This document shows positions 57,420 through 64,000 of a stretch of DNA of 64,000 bases, piece by piece (position 1 is the first letter of the stretch; each line of letters begins with the position of its first letter). The translations under genes and the position numbers were made by a program. The notes beneath the pieces are model-generated. The model made no database searches. It had not been told where the DNA came from and saw only the letters and a list, made by a program, of their open reading frames with translations. This DNA comes from CAWCTD01 sp963798455 (GTDB lineage Bacteria > Acidobacteriota > Terriglobia > Bryobacterales > Bryobacteraceae): assembly GCA_963798455.1 (NCBI GenBank), contig CAWCTD010000003.1:620001-684000 (forward strand), given 5' to 3'.

Positions 57420-58415
57420 TTATCTTCCTCTGATCTTGTAGAGCTGGCGGGCAGCCTTGTGTATGGTGCGCCAACGCTCCTTCTCGGTGAGGCGGCCGGC
57501 TTCGCGGCGCAGTTTGTGGAAGCTTTCGAGGCGTTCGGCGTCCACCGCGTCGCGCACCGCGCAGCCAGGCTCGCCCGTGTGAGTGCAATCGCCGAAACGG
57601 CATTGCGCCGCGAGTTCCGCAATGTCGTCGAAGACCGCGGTGATGGTATCGGTGGCGACCCATAACTGGATCTCGCGCAGGCCGGGGGTGTCGATTAGGG
57701 AGGCGCCGGAGGGGAGTTCGATGAGTTCGCGGGCGGTGGTGGTGTGACGGCCGCGGGCGTCGGACTCCCGGGTAGGCGCGGTTTTGTGTGCCTGGGCGCC
57801 GAGGATTCGGTTGAGCAGGGTCGACTTGCCGGCGCCGCTCGAACCCAGGAGTACGGCGGTGGTACCGGGACTGAGGGTCGCGTCGATGGCCTCACAGCCG
57901 AGGCCGGTTTGCGCGCTGATCGCCAGGACGTGCGCACATCGCGTGGTCCGGCGCACATCATCGAGAGCGGCACCGGCATCGGGACACAGATCGGCTTTGT
58001 TGAGTACGATCACCGGATCGACGCCGCCGTCGCAAACAATCGCCAGGTAGCGCTCGAGGCGGCGGATGTTGAAATCGGCATCGAGACCGCAGACGATCCA
58101 TGCGAGATCGACGTTGGCCGCGAGTACCTGCTCTTCGGCGTGGCGGCCCACGGCTCGCCGCGCGATTTTCGACCGGCGCGGCAAGACCTGCTCGATGAGC
58201 GCGAGCGCGGGGTCGACCCGTCGTATGGCGACCCAATCTCCGGTGACGGGGAGGTCCGCTGCGCTAGCGGCTGTGTAGGTGAGCGCGCCCGCTACGACGG
58301 CGTCGAGTTCGGCGCCATCCAGAATCACTCGCGCGCGTTCTCCCCAGCTAGCGCAGACGCGTGTCAGTCGCTGCCCGGGACGCAGGTGCGCCAGGGCGTT
58401 GCTTTCGAAGTCCAT
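57420..58415 (-). CDS. rsgA: Ribosome small subunit-dependent GTPase A
   Basis: 331 residues. N-terminal OB region (about 1-95), circularly permuted GTPase with G4 VLNKADL, SAQTGLG, G1 GSSGAGKSTLLNR, G2/G3 HTTTARELIEL and DTPGLREI, and the C-terminal zinc motif CRFGDCTHTGEPGC. RsgA helps mature the 30S subunit. Length and motifs are complete. The gene is bracketed by two degenerate IS630 tails, which suggests that the region was once flanked or moved by that element, yet codon use looks native. Confidence 0.95.
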   Translation of the reverse strand: MDFESNALAHLRPGQRLTRVCASWGERARVILDGAELDAVVAGALTYTAASAADLPVTGDWVAIRRVDPALALIEQVLPRRSKIARRAVGRHAEEQVLAANVDLAWIVCGLDADFNIRRLERYLAIVCDGGVDPVIVLNKADLCPDAGAALDDVRRTTRCAHVLAISAQTGLGCEAIDATLSPGTTAVLLGSSGAGKSTLLNRILGAQAHKTAPTRESDARGRHTTTARELIELPSGASLIDTPGLREIQLWVATDTITAVFDDIAELAAQCRFGDCTHTGEPGCAVRDAVDAERLESFHKLRREAGRLTEKERWRTIHKAARQLYKIRGR

Positions 58416-58590
58416 TCTTGATGCTCCTTGCCTGATTGCGGTGGGTGGGGAGGTACACTTAGGATAAGCTTGGCCAGATGCCGGCCGCGGTCACCCCGAT
58501 CAGGCAAGGACCGTGCGTGTCAAACCATGATTCTACCGCTTAGGCGCGGGTGGGATCGGCGGCGCTACGATACGACGGCAGGAAAAGCGT
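58416..58590. other. Intergenic stretch upstream of rsgA
   Basis: Leader region with GGAGGTACACTTAGG near 58450 and a G+C-rich body. No gene or clear promoter seen. Confidence 0.3.
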
Positions 58591-58730
58591 TCAAGCCGCA
58601 ACTTGGACTCGCCGGCAGACATCCGTGTAGGTCCAGCGGAAGGGTTTGGCTGTCTTGCCGTAGGCGCGAATGTACTTGCGGAGCTTGCGGGCCAGATCCG
58701 TCACTGACGCGAACACGCCGCGCGCAATCG
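58591..58730 (-). pseudogene. IS630-family transposase tail (copy 2)
   Basis: IARGVFASVTDLARKLRKYI then RAYGKTAKPFRWTYTDVCRRVQVAA and stop. Differs from the copy at 57168-57308 in a handful of positions over some 125 bases. The 5' break is directly before the GTG/IAR segment; upstream text is unrelated. Confidence 0.75.
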
Positions 58731-58909
58731 TCGGCCAATGCCAACATCAGGGGGCCTCGAAAGACATCGCCGCCGGCAGTGTTCGCGATTGGGCTCAGCG
58801 GGTCAGTTCCTCGCGATTCTCTTGGCTCAGTTCGGACACTCGATGATAGCGTCGCACAACCATAAGTCGACGCACACATTAGATGGCAACGAAATGACCG
58901 GGACAGGCC
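58731..58909. other. Intergenic stretch without recognisable gene
   Basis: About 180 bases between the IS630 tail and the TPR gene stop codon; no gene, repeat or terminator could be identified. Confidence 0.3.
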
Positions 58910-59224
58910 CTAGGAGAGCTGGTCCAGCGCCGCCTGGAGCTCGTCGCGCGCGTGGGGGTCGCCTTTGCGGGCGGCCGCCTCGATGCCTTGCGCGTAAATC
59001 GCGCGCGCCTCGTCCTTGCGGCCGAGTTTCTCCAGCGTCTGCCCGGCGTGGAAGTACGCATAGGCGTGGTCAGGCTTGAGCGCCACAAGCTCCCGAAACT
59101 CCGCCACGGCCAGCTCGTAGCTGCCGGCTTTGACGAACTCCATGGCCAGGCCGTAGCGAGCCAGAGCGTCGCCGGGATTCTGGGCGAGGATGGATTTCAA
59201 GGTCTCAAGCCGATCCAAGGGCAT
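58910..59224 (-). CDS. Small tetratricopeptide-repeat protein
   Basis: 104 residues starting MPLDRLETLKSILAQNPGDA. Two to three TPR units: ALARYGLAMEFVKAGSYELAVAEFRELVAL, HAYAYFHAGQTLEKLGRKDEARAIYAQGI and the start of a third. TPR helices mediate protein contacts; no partner can be named. The start at 59224 begins the first helix; longer frames (to 59407) overlap the divergent thioesterase gene. Only about 40 bases separate the two starts. Confidence 0.85.
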   Translation of the reverse strand: MPLDRLETLKSILAQNPGDALARYGLAMEFVKAGSYELAVAEFRELVALKPDHAYAYFHAGQTLEKLGRKDEARAIYAQGIEAAARKGDPHARDELQAALDQLS

Positions 59225-59263
59225 GGCACAATGCACCAACCTCTCCATGATAAGATACCCGCG

Positions 59264-59740
59264 ATGGAAGGACGCTTCGTACGTGAATCCGCATCCGAGT
59301 ACTCGGAGTTTGCGCTGCCCAACGACACCAACGCCCTGGGCACCCTGCTTGGCGGGAAGGTGATGCACCTGGTGGACTTGGCCGGCGCCATGGCCGCCAT
59401 GCGCCACGCCCGTTCAACGGTCGTAACGGCTTCGGTCGACCACATGACCTTTCTTCATCCCATCCGCGTCGGGCAAATGGTGATCCTGCGCTCTTCGGTC
59501 AACCGGGTTTTCCGAACGTCGATGGAGGTGGGGGTAAAGGTCTTCGTCGAGGACCTGCTTACCGGAGAGGTGTGCCACACCTCCTCGGCCTACCTGACGT
59601 TCGTGGCGATCGACGGCCGGGGCGCCTCGGTCCCTTTGCCACACGTGATACCGGAGACGGACGAGGAGAAGCGCCGATATGATGAGGCGGGCCGCCGGAG
59701 GAACGAGCGACTGGCGCTGAGGGAACGCTCCGGCAAGTAG
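59264..59740 (+). CDS. Acyl-CoA thioesterase, hotdog fold
   Basis: 158 residues starting MEGRFVRESASEYSEFALPND. The BACH/YciA-type signature NDTNALGTLLGGKVMHLVDLAGAMAA, then VDHMTFLHPIRVGQMVILRS and VCHTSSAYLTFVAID. These cytosolic enzymes hydrolyse medium- or long-chain acyl-CoA. Start could also be 59231 (MHQPLHDK), but the chosen ATG begins nearer the conserved part. Confidence 0.9.
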   Translation: MEGRFVRESASEYSEFALPNDTNALGTLLGGKVMHLVDLAGAMAAMRHARSTVVTASVDHMTFLHPIRVGQMVILRSSVNRVFRTSMEVGVKVFVEDLLTGEVCHTSSAYLTFVAIDGRGASVPLPHVIPETDEEKRRYDEAGRRRNERLALRERSGK

Positions 59741-59764
59741 CACGGGAACCAGCGGCGCGGGCCG

Positions 59765-60067
59765 CTACGGGTTCACCTTGTACATGTACTTGATGCTGGG
59801 CTTGTAGATGAGCAGATTGGCCCCGTCCTCGCGATTGACCTTGAGACAGGACTTGTCGTACCACTCGATCACGCCCTGCACCGTCTCGCCGTCTCCCAGC
59901 ACGAAGATCATAGGCGTCCTGGCCTGCATCTGCTTGAGGTAATAAAAGGTCTCGGCGTGCGTCTGCTCGGGCGGCGACAGCCTGGGCTTCTGGATGCGGC
60001 GGGAGTTGGGCTGCTCTTTCGGAGGGCTCAGATTCGGACGGATGAGTCTGCGATTAAGGGTCTCCAC
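59765..60067 (-). CDS. hfq: RNA chaperone Hfq, divergent, with N-terminal extension
   Basis: 100 residues from GTG 60067, preceded by AGGAG at eight bases. The last 65 residues are an Sm/Hfq fold: TFYYLKQMQARTPMIFVLGDGETVQGVIEWYDKSCLKVNREDG and LLIYKPSIKYMYK, where YKPSI corresponds to the Sm2 motif YKHAI of Escherichia coli Hfq. About 35 extra residues, Arg/Pro-rich (RRLIRPNLSPPKEQPNSRRI), come before it. Hfq hexamers pair small RNAs with mRNAs. The Sm1 QxVIE motif is kept (QGVIE). Confidence 0.85.
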   Translation of the reverse strand: METLNRRLIRPNLSPPKEQPNSRRIQKPRLSPPEQTHAETFYYLKQMQARTPMIFVLGDGETVQGVIEWYDKSCLKVNREDGANLLIYKPSIKYMYKVNP

Positions 60068-60211
60068 AACATTGACTCCTGTATCAAGGCGGGCCGGAAC
60101 TCCCCTACCTGCCTGTGTCTTTCGGTTCCAGGGAATGTGCTTGAGACGTTCCGACTTTAGTTTATTGATACCACAGGACCCCAGGCGCTGCAAGGGAGTT
60201 GTCTGCCGCCG

Positions 60212-61234
60212 CTACCCGCGCAGCCCGAGGACCCAGGCGTCCAAGGCAATGCTCTTCTGGATGTTTCGGCGCAGAAGGCCACTCAGCTCATCCGTCTTGG
60301 CCATCGCCGAACGAATCCAGTCGAACGACACACGAGCAGCCAGCATCTCCAGTTCGCCACGCAAGTCCAGATTGCGGATGTCGCCAGAGCCTTCCCGCAG
60401 CGCGACGAGGTCCGAGAGCAGACCGTAGAGCACCTTGAGGTGGTCGTCCAGCTTGTCCTCGCGCCGGGAAGTGATCGAATCGGCGTGATCCAGCCAGGCG
60501 TGGAACGGGATAGCTCCGGCGGCCGCCTGAAGCAGAGCAAACATCGCGTTCCGGCGGCGGTCGTATTCGGCCAGATTCAGTGCGATGGCGACGCCGGGGC
60601 TGCCGGCCGCCAGCGCGACGCGCCGCTCGGGCTGGTCGAGACCGCGCTCGGAGACAAATTGGCGCATCTGGTCGCTGGTGAGGGGCGCCAGGTACAAGGG
60701 CACGGCGCGGGATCGTATGGTCGGCAGAAGGTCGTGGGCGTTCTCGGCGGTCAACACCAGGTTCAGGTGGTCGGGCGGCTCTTCCAGCGTCTTCAGGAGC
60801 GAATTGGCGGCCTGCTCGTTGGCCCGATCGAGGTGGTCGATGAGGAACACCCGCCGGTCGCCGCGCCGCGGCTTGAACTGTGCTCGCTGCTTGAGCAGGC
60901 GCATTTGCTGGATCGTGATCTGCCGCAGGGGGCCATCCGGCGGGAAGGTCACGAAGTCCGGGTGCGAGGCGAACAGCAGCGGCTCTTCCGCGCGCCGCTC
61001 GGCGGGCCACTTCTCCCGTTCTTCGATCACAGCAATGTTGGCCGGCAGGCTCAGGTCGTCCTGCTCGATCTTGTCCTTGCCCCCGAGCAACCGCGCCGCC
61101 AGGCCGCGCGCCAGCGTCGCCTTTCCCACTCCCTCCGGGCCCGCCAGGAGCAGCGTTTGAGGGATCCGGTCCTGCTCGGCCATCCGCGCCAGCGCGGTGG
61201 TCGCCCTCTGGTTGCCGTGGAACCCCTCAAACAT
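60212..61234 (-). CDS. holB: DNA polymerase III subunit delta prime
   Basis: 340 residues. Walker A GPEGVGKATLARG, FLIDHLDRANEQAANSLLKTLEEPP and the SRC-like segment TIRSRAVPLYL (Cys replaced by Ala) match clamp-loader delta prime subunits. The usual zinc cysteines between the two regions are missing; the corresponding stretch is long and charged (KDKIEQDDLSLPANIAVIEE). Part of the clamp loader with gamma/tau and delta. Overlaps tmk by eight bases; last of the rpoZ operon. Confidence 0.9.
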   Translation of the reverse strand: MFEGFHGNQRATTALARMAEQDRIPQTLLLAGPEGVGKATLARGLAARLLGGKDKIEQDDLSLPANIAVIEEREKWPAERRAEEPLLFASHPDFVTFPPDGPLRQITIQQMRLLKQRAQFKPRRGDRRVFLIDHLDRANEQAANSLLKTLEEPPDHLNLVLTAENAHDLLPTIRSRAVPLYLAPLTSDQMRQFVSERGLDQPERRVALAAGSPGVAIALNLAEYDRRRNAMFALLQAAAGAIPFHAWLDHADSITSRREDKLDDHLKVLYGLLSDLVALREGSGDIRNLDLRGELEMLAARVSFDWIRSAMAKTDELSGLLRRNIQKSIALDAWVLGLRG

Positions 61235-61904
61235 AAAGCCGCGTGAGCCGCCCCTTCACGGTTTCCCAGACAGCCCTGGCTACGGTTTCGACGTCGTGGC
61301 GCCCGTCGATGACGGCGAACCGCCGAGGTTCGCTGGCCGCAAGCTCCGCGTAGGCGTCACGCACGCGGCGATGAAAATCAACATCCTGGTCGTCCATGCG
61401 GGTTTCCGCGACTCCGCCACCTTCCTGTACCGTGCGATTGCGCGACTGCGCTCGCGCCAGGCTGGTTTCGAGGTCGATCTCAATCAGGATGGTGAGATCG
61501 GGAACGAGGCCGCGGCAGGCAACCTTGTCCAGCGCCAGGACGACATTTTTGCCCAAACCTCGCCCGACGCCCTGATACACCAAGGTCGAATCCGTGAAAC
61601 GGTCGGACAGGACGACCTTGCCTTCCCGGAGCGCCGGTAGAATCCACTGGTCCACGTTTTGCGCGCGGCAGGCGAAGTACAGCAAGAGCTCGGCGGTGGG
61701 GCACAACTCCTGGTTTCCCGAATCGAGCAGGATGCGGCGCACCTGAGTCCCGATGCGCGTGCCTCCGGGCTCGTAGCTCTCAAGCACCTCGTGTCCGGCC
61801 CGCCGGAGCCGCTCGGCGAGCAGCCGCATCTGCGTGGTCTTGCCGCTTCCGTCGATGCCTTCGAAGGTGAGGAAGAGCCCGCGATGAGAATCAGTCGTAG
61901 ACAT
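61227..61904 (-). CDS. tmk: Thymidylate kinase
   Basis: 225 residues. P-loop FEGIDGSGKTTQMRLL, DR(F/Y)-type VVLSDRFTDSTLVYQG, and the lid region with RAQSRNRTVQEGG. The enzyme makes dTDP from dTMP. Start is ATG 61904, overlapping udg by 14 bases. tmk followed directly by holB is a common bacterial arrangement. Confidence 0.94.
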   Translation of the reverse strand: MSTTDSHRGLFLTFEGIDGSGKTTQMRLLAERLRRAGHEVLESYEPGGTRIGTQVRRILLDSGNQELCPTAELLLYFACRAQNVDQWILPALREGKVVLSDRFTDSTLVYQGVGRGLGKNVVLALDKVACRGLVPDLTILIEIDLETSLARAQSRNRTVQEGGGVAETRMDDQDVDFHRRVRDAYAELAASEPRRFAVIDGRHDVETVARAVWETVKGRLTRLYV

Positions 61905-62616
61905 GGTGGAGGACTTTCTTGAGGTCTTCCCAGGCTTCGCGCTTGGCGGACTGATTGTAGGGACGCAGCAGGTACGACGGATGGAAGGTGACCATCACCG
62001 GAATGCCCCGCCAGCGGTACCAGTTCCCGCGCAGCTTGGTGACGCCTTCCTTGCGCTCCAGAAGAGCCTTGGCCGCCGTCGCCCCGAGAACGCAGATCGC
62101 TTTCGGCCGGATGGCCAGCAACTGCCGCACCAGGAACTGGCCGCAGGTCTCCATCTCGTCCGGCAGCGGCGTGCGATTGCCGGGCGGCCGGCACTTGACA
62201 ACGTTGCAGATGTAGACGTCCTTGCGGAGCAGGGGAATCCCTTCCTTCCGCGCCGTCCCCTCGATCATCTGGGTCAGCAACTGGCCGGCGCGGCCGACAA
62301 ATGGCACCCCCTGCTCATCCTCGTCCGCTCCGGGTCCCTCGCCCACGAACACCAGCCTCGCCTGTTCGTTGCCGGCGCCGAAGACGATCTTCGAGCGCCC
62401 CTCGTGCAGCCGGCAACGGCGGCAATCGCCGATGTCCTCGCGAATGAGCGCCAGAGTTTCAGTGCACAGGCTGAAGGCCTGTGCCACAGTCTGCTGCAAG
62501 TCCTTGGTGTGGCACAGGCCTTCAGCCTGTGCGCCTGCAAGTCCTCGGCGATACAACGTGTCGATGCCCAGATCCTGATAGTAGGCGATGTACTGCCGCA
62601 GCAACTCCGGGTTCAT
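61891..62616 (-). CDS. udg: Uracil-DNA glycosylase family 4, with inverted-repeat insertion
   Basis: 241 residues. Family motifs: GEGPGADEDEQGVPFVGRAG, four cluster Cys (C65, C68 in DIGDCRRC, then KC in NVVKCRPPGNR and C in METCGQF) and HPSYLLR. Removes uracil from DNA, using a [4Fe-4S] cluster. Residues 29-51 (AQAEGLCH...VAQAFSLC) are encoded by a perfect 24-bp inverted repeat with 21-bp spacer, 69 bases in all, so the frame is kept. The insertion lies before the conserved core, so function is probably retained. Confidence 0.92.
   Translation of the reverse strand: MNPELLRQYIAYYQDLGIDTLYRRGLAGAQAEGLCHTKDLQQTVAQAFSLCTETLALIREDIGDCRRCRLHEGRSKIVFGAGNEQARLVFVGEGPGADEDEQGVPFVGRAGQLLTQMIEGTARKEGIPLLRKDVYICNVVKCRPPGNRTPLPDEMETCGQFLVRQLLAIRPKAICVLGATAAKALLERKEGVTKLRGNWYRWRGIPVMVTFHPSYLLRPYNQSAKREAWEDLKKVLHHVYD
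62464..62532. repeat. In-frame 24-bp inverted repeat pair within udg
   Basis: Arms 62464-62487 and 62509-62532 are exact reverse complements, each containing CACAGGCTGAAGGCCTGTGC as a partial palindrome of its own. Spacer 21 bases. The total of 69 bases is a multiple of three. Confidence 0.9.
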
Positions 62617-63827
62617 CGAGCGGCGTGGAGCGCCAGCCGGAGCTTCAGCGCTTCATCCAGAACACGGTCGGCTACGTCGCGTTTAGGGGCGAGTGGCAGC
62701 GCGATCACTTCACCGGTGGCCAGGGCAAGGACCACTTCGTTGGTGTCGGACTCAAATCCCGCACCCTCGTGCCCGACGAGATTGCCTACTATCATGTCGC
62801 AGTTCTTCGATTGGAGTTTGCGGCGCGCCTCCTGGCGGAGATTCTCGGTCTCGGCGGCGAAGCCGATCAGGAGCCGGTCGCCCTTCTTCTGGCCGAGTTC
62901 CGCCAGGATGTCGGGTGTCGGGTCAAGCTCCAGCGAGATCCTGGCGGCCGTCTTCTTGATCTTCTGCCCGGGAACCTTGGCCACGTGGTAGTCGGCGACG
63001 GCGGCCGCCTTGATAATGATGGTCGCCGGCTCCAGGTGATCGAGCACCGCTTGCCGCATTTCTGACGCAGTACGCACCTGGACCACCACCACGCCCCGGG
63101 GCTCCGGCAGATGGACCGGCCCGGAGATCAGGATGGTCTTGGCGCCTCGGGCTGCCGCCGCCTCCGCCAGCGCATAGCCCATCTTGCCCGTAGACCGGTT
63201 CGAAATGTACCGCACCGGATCCAGGGGCTCTTGGGTGGGACCGGCCGTGACGAGGACCGTCTCCCCGTCCAGATCGCGCCGCTTGTTCAGGATGGAGAGT
63301 ACCGCCTCGGCGACGGCCTCGGGCTCCGACATGCGCCCCGGGCCGACCATCCCGCACGCCAGAGAGCCCTCATCGGGCCCCACGACGGTGTGCCCGCGTT
63401 TCCGCAGCGCCTTCAAATTGGCCTGGGTCGCCGGATGGAGCCACATGTTGGTGTTCATGGCGGGAACCAGGACCACCGGCCCGGTGAAGGCGAGATAGAG
63501 GGTCGAAAGGAAATCGTCCGCCAGCCCATGGGCGAACTTGGCCATCAGGTCCGCGGTCGCCGGCGCCACCACGAGAAGATCGCCCTCCTCCGCGACGCTG
63601 ATATGCTCAACCGCGCTGGAGAGCGCCTCTTGCTGTCCGGCGCCGGGAAACAGATCGGTGATGACTTTGCGGCCGGTCAACGCGGCGAAGGTCAGCGGCC
63701 GCACGAACTCGCGCGCCGCCTCCGTCATGATGACCCGCACTTCCAGACCGCGCTCGGCGAGCGCGCGTGCCAGTTCGGCCGCTTTGTAGGCCGAAATGCC
63801 GCCGCCGACACCGAGCAGTGCGCGCAT
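62613..63827 (-). CDS. coaBC: Bifunctional phosphopantothenoylcysteine decarboxylase / phosphopantothenate-cysteine ligase
   Basis: 404 residues. CoaC half (to about 180): GVGGGISAYKAAELAR, active His in VEHISVAEEGDLLVVAPA, and the PAMNTNMW motif. CoaB half: ETVLVTAGPTQEPLDPVRYISNRSTGKMG, VQVRTASEMRQAV and KKDR-like GQKKGDRLLIGFAAET. Catalyses two steps of coenzyme A synthesis. Four-base overlap with udg; three bases after rpoZ. Confidence 0.96.
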   Translation of the reverse strand: MRALLGVGGGISAYKAAELARALAERGLEVRVIMTEAAREFVRPLTFAALTGRKVITDLFPGAGQQEALSSAVEHISVAEEGDLLVVAPATADLMAKFAHGLADDFLSTLYLAFTGPVVLVPAMNTNMWLHPATQANLKALRKRGHTVVGPDEGSLACGMVGPGRMSEPEAVAEAVLSILNKRRDLDGETVLVTAGPTQEPLDPVRYISNRSTGKMGYALAEAAAARGAKTILISGPVHLPEPRGVVVVQVRTASEMRQAVLDHLEPATIIIKAAAVADYHVAKVPGQKIKKTAARISLELDPTPDILAELGQKKGDRLLIGFAAETENLRQEARRKLQSKNCDMIVGNLVGHEGAGFESDTNEVVLALATGEVIALPLAPKRDVADRVLDEALKLRLALHAAR

Positions 63828-63830
63828 CGG

Positions 63831-64000
63831 TCACTCTTCCGGTTGCTTAGTCTCCTCGGCGGGAGCTTGGGCTGTATCCTCCCACTTGACCAGCCCCCGG
63901 CGAACCTCCTCCATGGCGATCACCGTTGACTTCTTCGAGGTTGTAGGCAGAAACGGCCGGGCGCCGCCCTGTAGCTGCCGGGCCCGCTTCGCCGCCACGA
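63831..64000 (-). CDS. rpoZ: DNA-directed RNA polymerase omega subunit (5' end outside window)
   Basis: Minus-strand frame VAAKRARQLQGGARPFLPTT, then KKSTVIAMEEVRRGLVKWED and a short acidic tail ending KQPEE, stop at 63831. The AxKRARQLxxGARP and AMEEVxxG segments are omega hallmarks. About 55 residues are seen; the N-terminus is beyond the edge. Omega stabilises RNA polymerase. rpoZ next to coaBC (with gmk usually upstream) is a common arrangement, and this starts the five-gene operon. Confidence 0.93.
   Translation of the reverse strand, partial: VAAKRARQLQGGARPFLPTTSKKSTVIAMEEVRRGLVKWEDTAQAPAEETKQPEE

Overview
The window looks like a chromosomal segment of an Acidobacteriota bacterium, most likely of the Bryobacter/Solibacter group. 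This is inferred from gene content: a very large Oar-like TonB-dependent receptor, an 'acidobacterial duplicated orphan permease' (ADOP) paired with a PadR regulator, several secreted Tat-dependent enolase-superfamily enzymes, DUF5916 and VWA-related exported proteins, an M16 protease, a divergent Hfq, and high G+C. No taxonomic search was possible.

Layout. 1-14246 holds transporters (two MFS), a pirin, two adjacent secreted hydrolases (an M1 aminopeptidase and an S45 penicillin-acylase relative, each broken by a one-base frameshift), a PHP tyrosine phosphatase with two envelope-associated small proteins, RecX, and a LemA / nucleotidyltransferase / TPM / M16 protease group. 14309-24430 has rlmN, two decayed remnants (a glycine-zipper protein and an IS1380-type transposase), the giant TonB-type receptor and three intact plus one truncated enolase-superfamily genes, two of them a recent tandem duplication. 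24422-32035 is one tightly overlapping seven-gene minus-strand operon led by uvrA: uvrA, an unassigned conserved gene, a CPBP protease, mtnA, a thiol-disulfide protein, an NlpC/P60 endopeptidase and an L-Ala-D/L-Glu epimerase.

32036-42386 is the most unusual region. Three further 5'-terminal fragments of uvrA (starting or lying at 34099-34202, 38359-38886 and 42028-42198, all in the same orientation as intact uvrA) separate three unrelated cargo blocks: a HEPN/Apea-like gene; a three-gene operon ParB-like / HD-domain / DNA methyltransferase coupled by 4-nt overlaps; and a PadR-ADOP permease pair. The pattern suggests repeated acquisition of DNA at the uvrA 5' end, leaving uvrA intact each time. 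The ParB-HD-methyltransferase operon is my best candidate for an undescribed defence or modification system.

42387-48424 is a complete SUF iron-sulfur operon (sufBCDSU, sufT, and an Rrf2 regulator last). 48530-56607 has a GT-C membrane glycosyltransferase, a DUF5916 outer-membrane protein, a triheme cytochrome, a CBS protein, BshB-type deacetylase, a rhomboid protease, a small methyltransferase and a VWA-like exported protein. 56608-64000 is housekeeping: ssb, rsgA flanked by two IS630-type transposase tails, a TPR protein, a thioesterase, hfq, and the operon rpoZ-coaBC-udg-tmk-holB, in which a perfect 24-bp inverted repeat sits in frame inside udg. No rRNA, tRNA or CRISPR array was seen.
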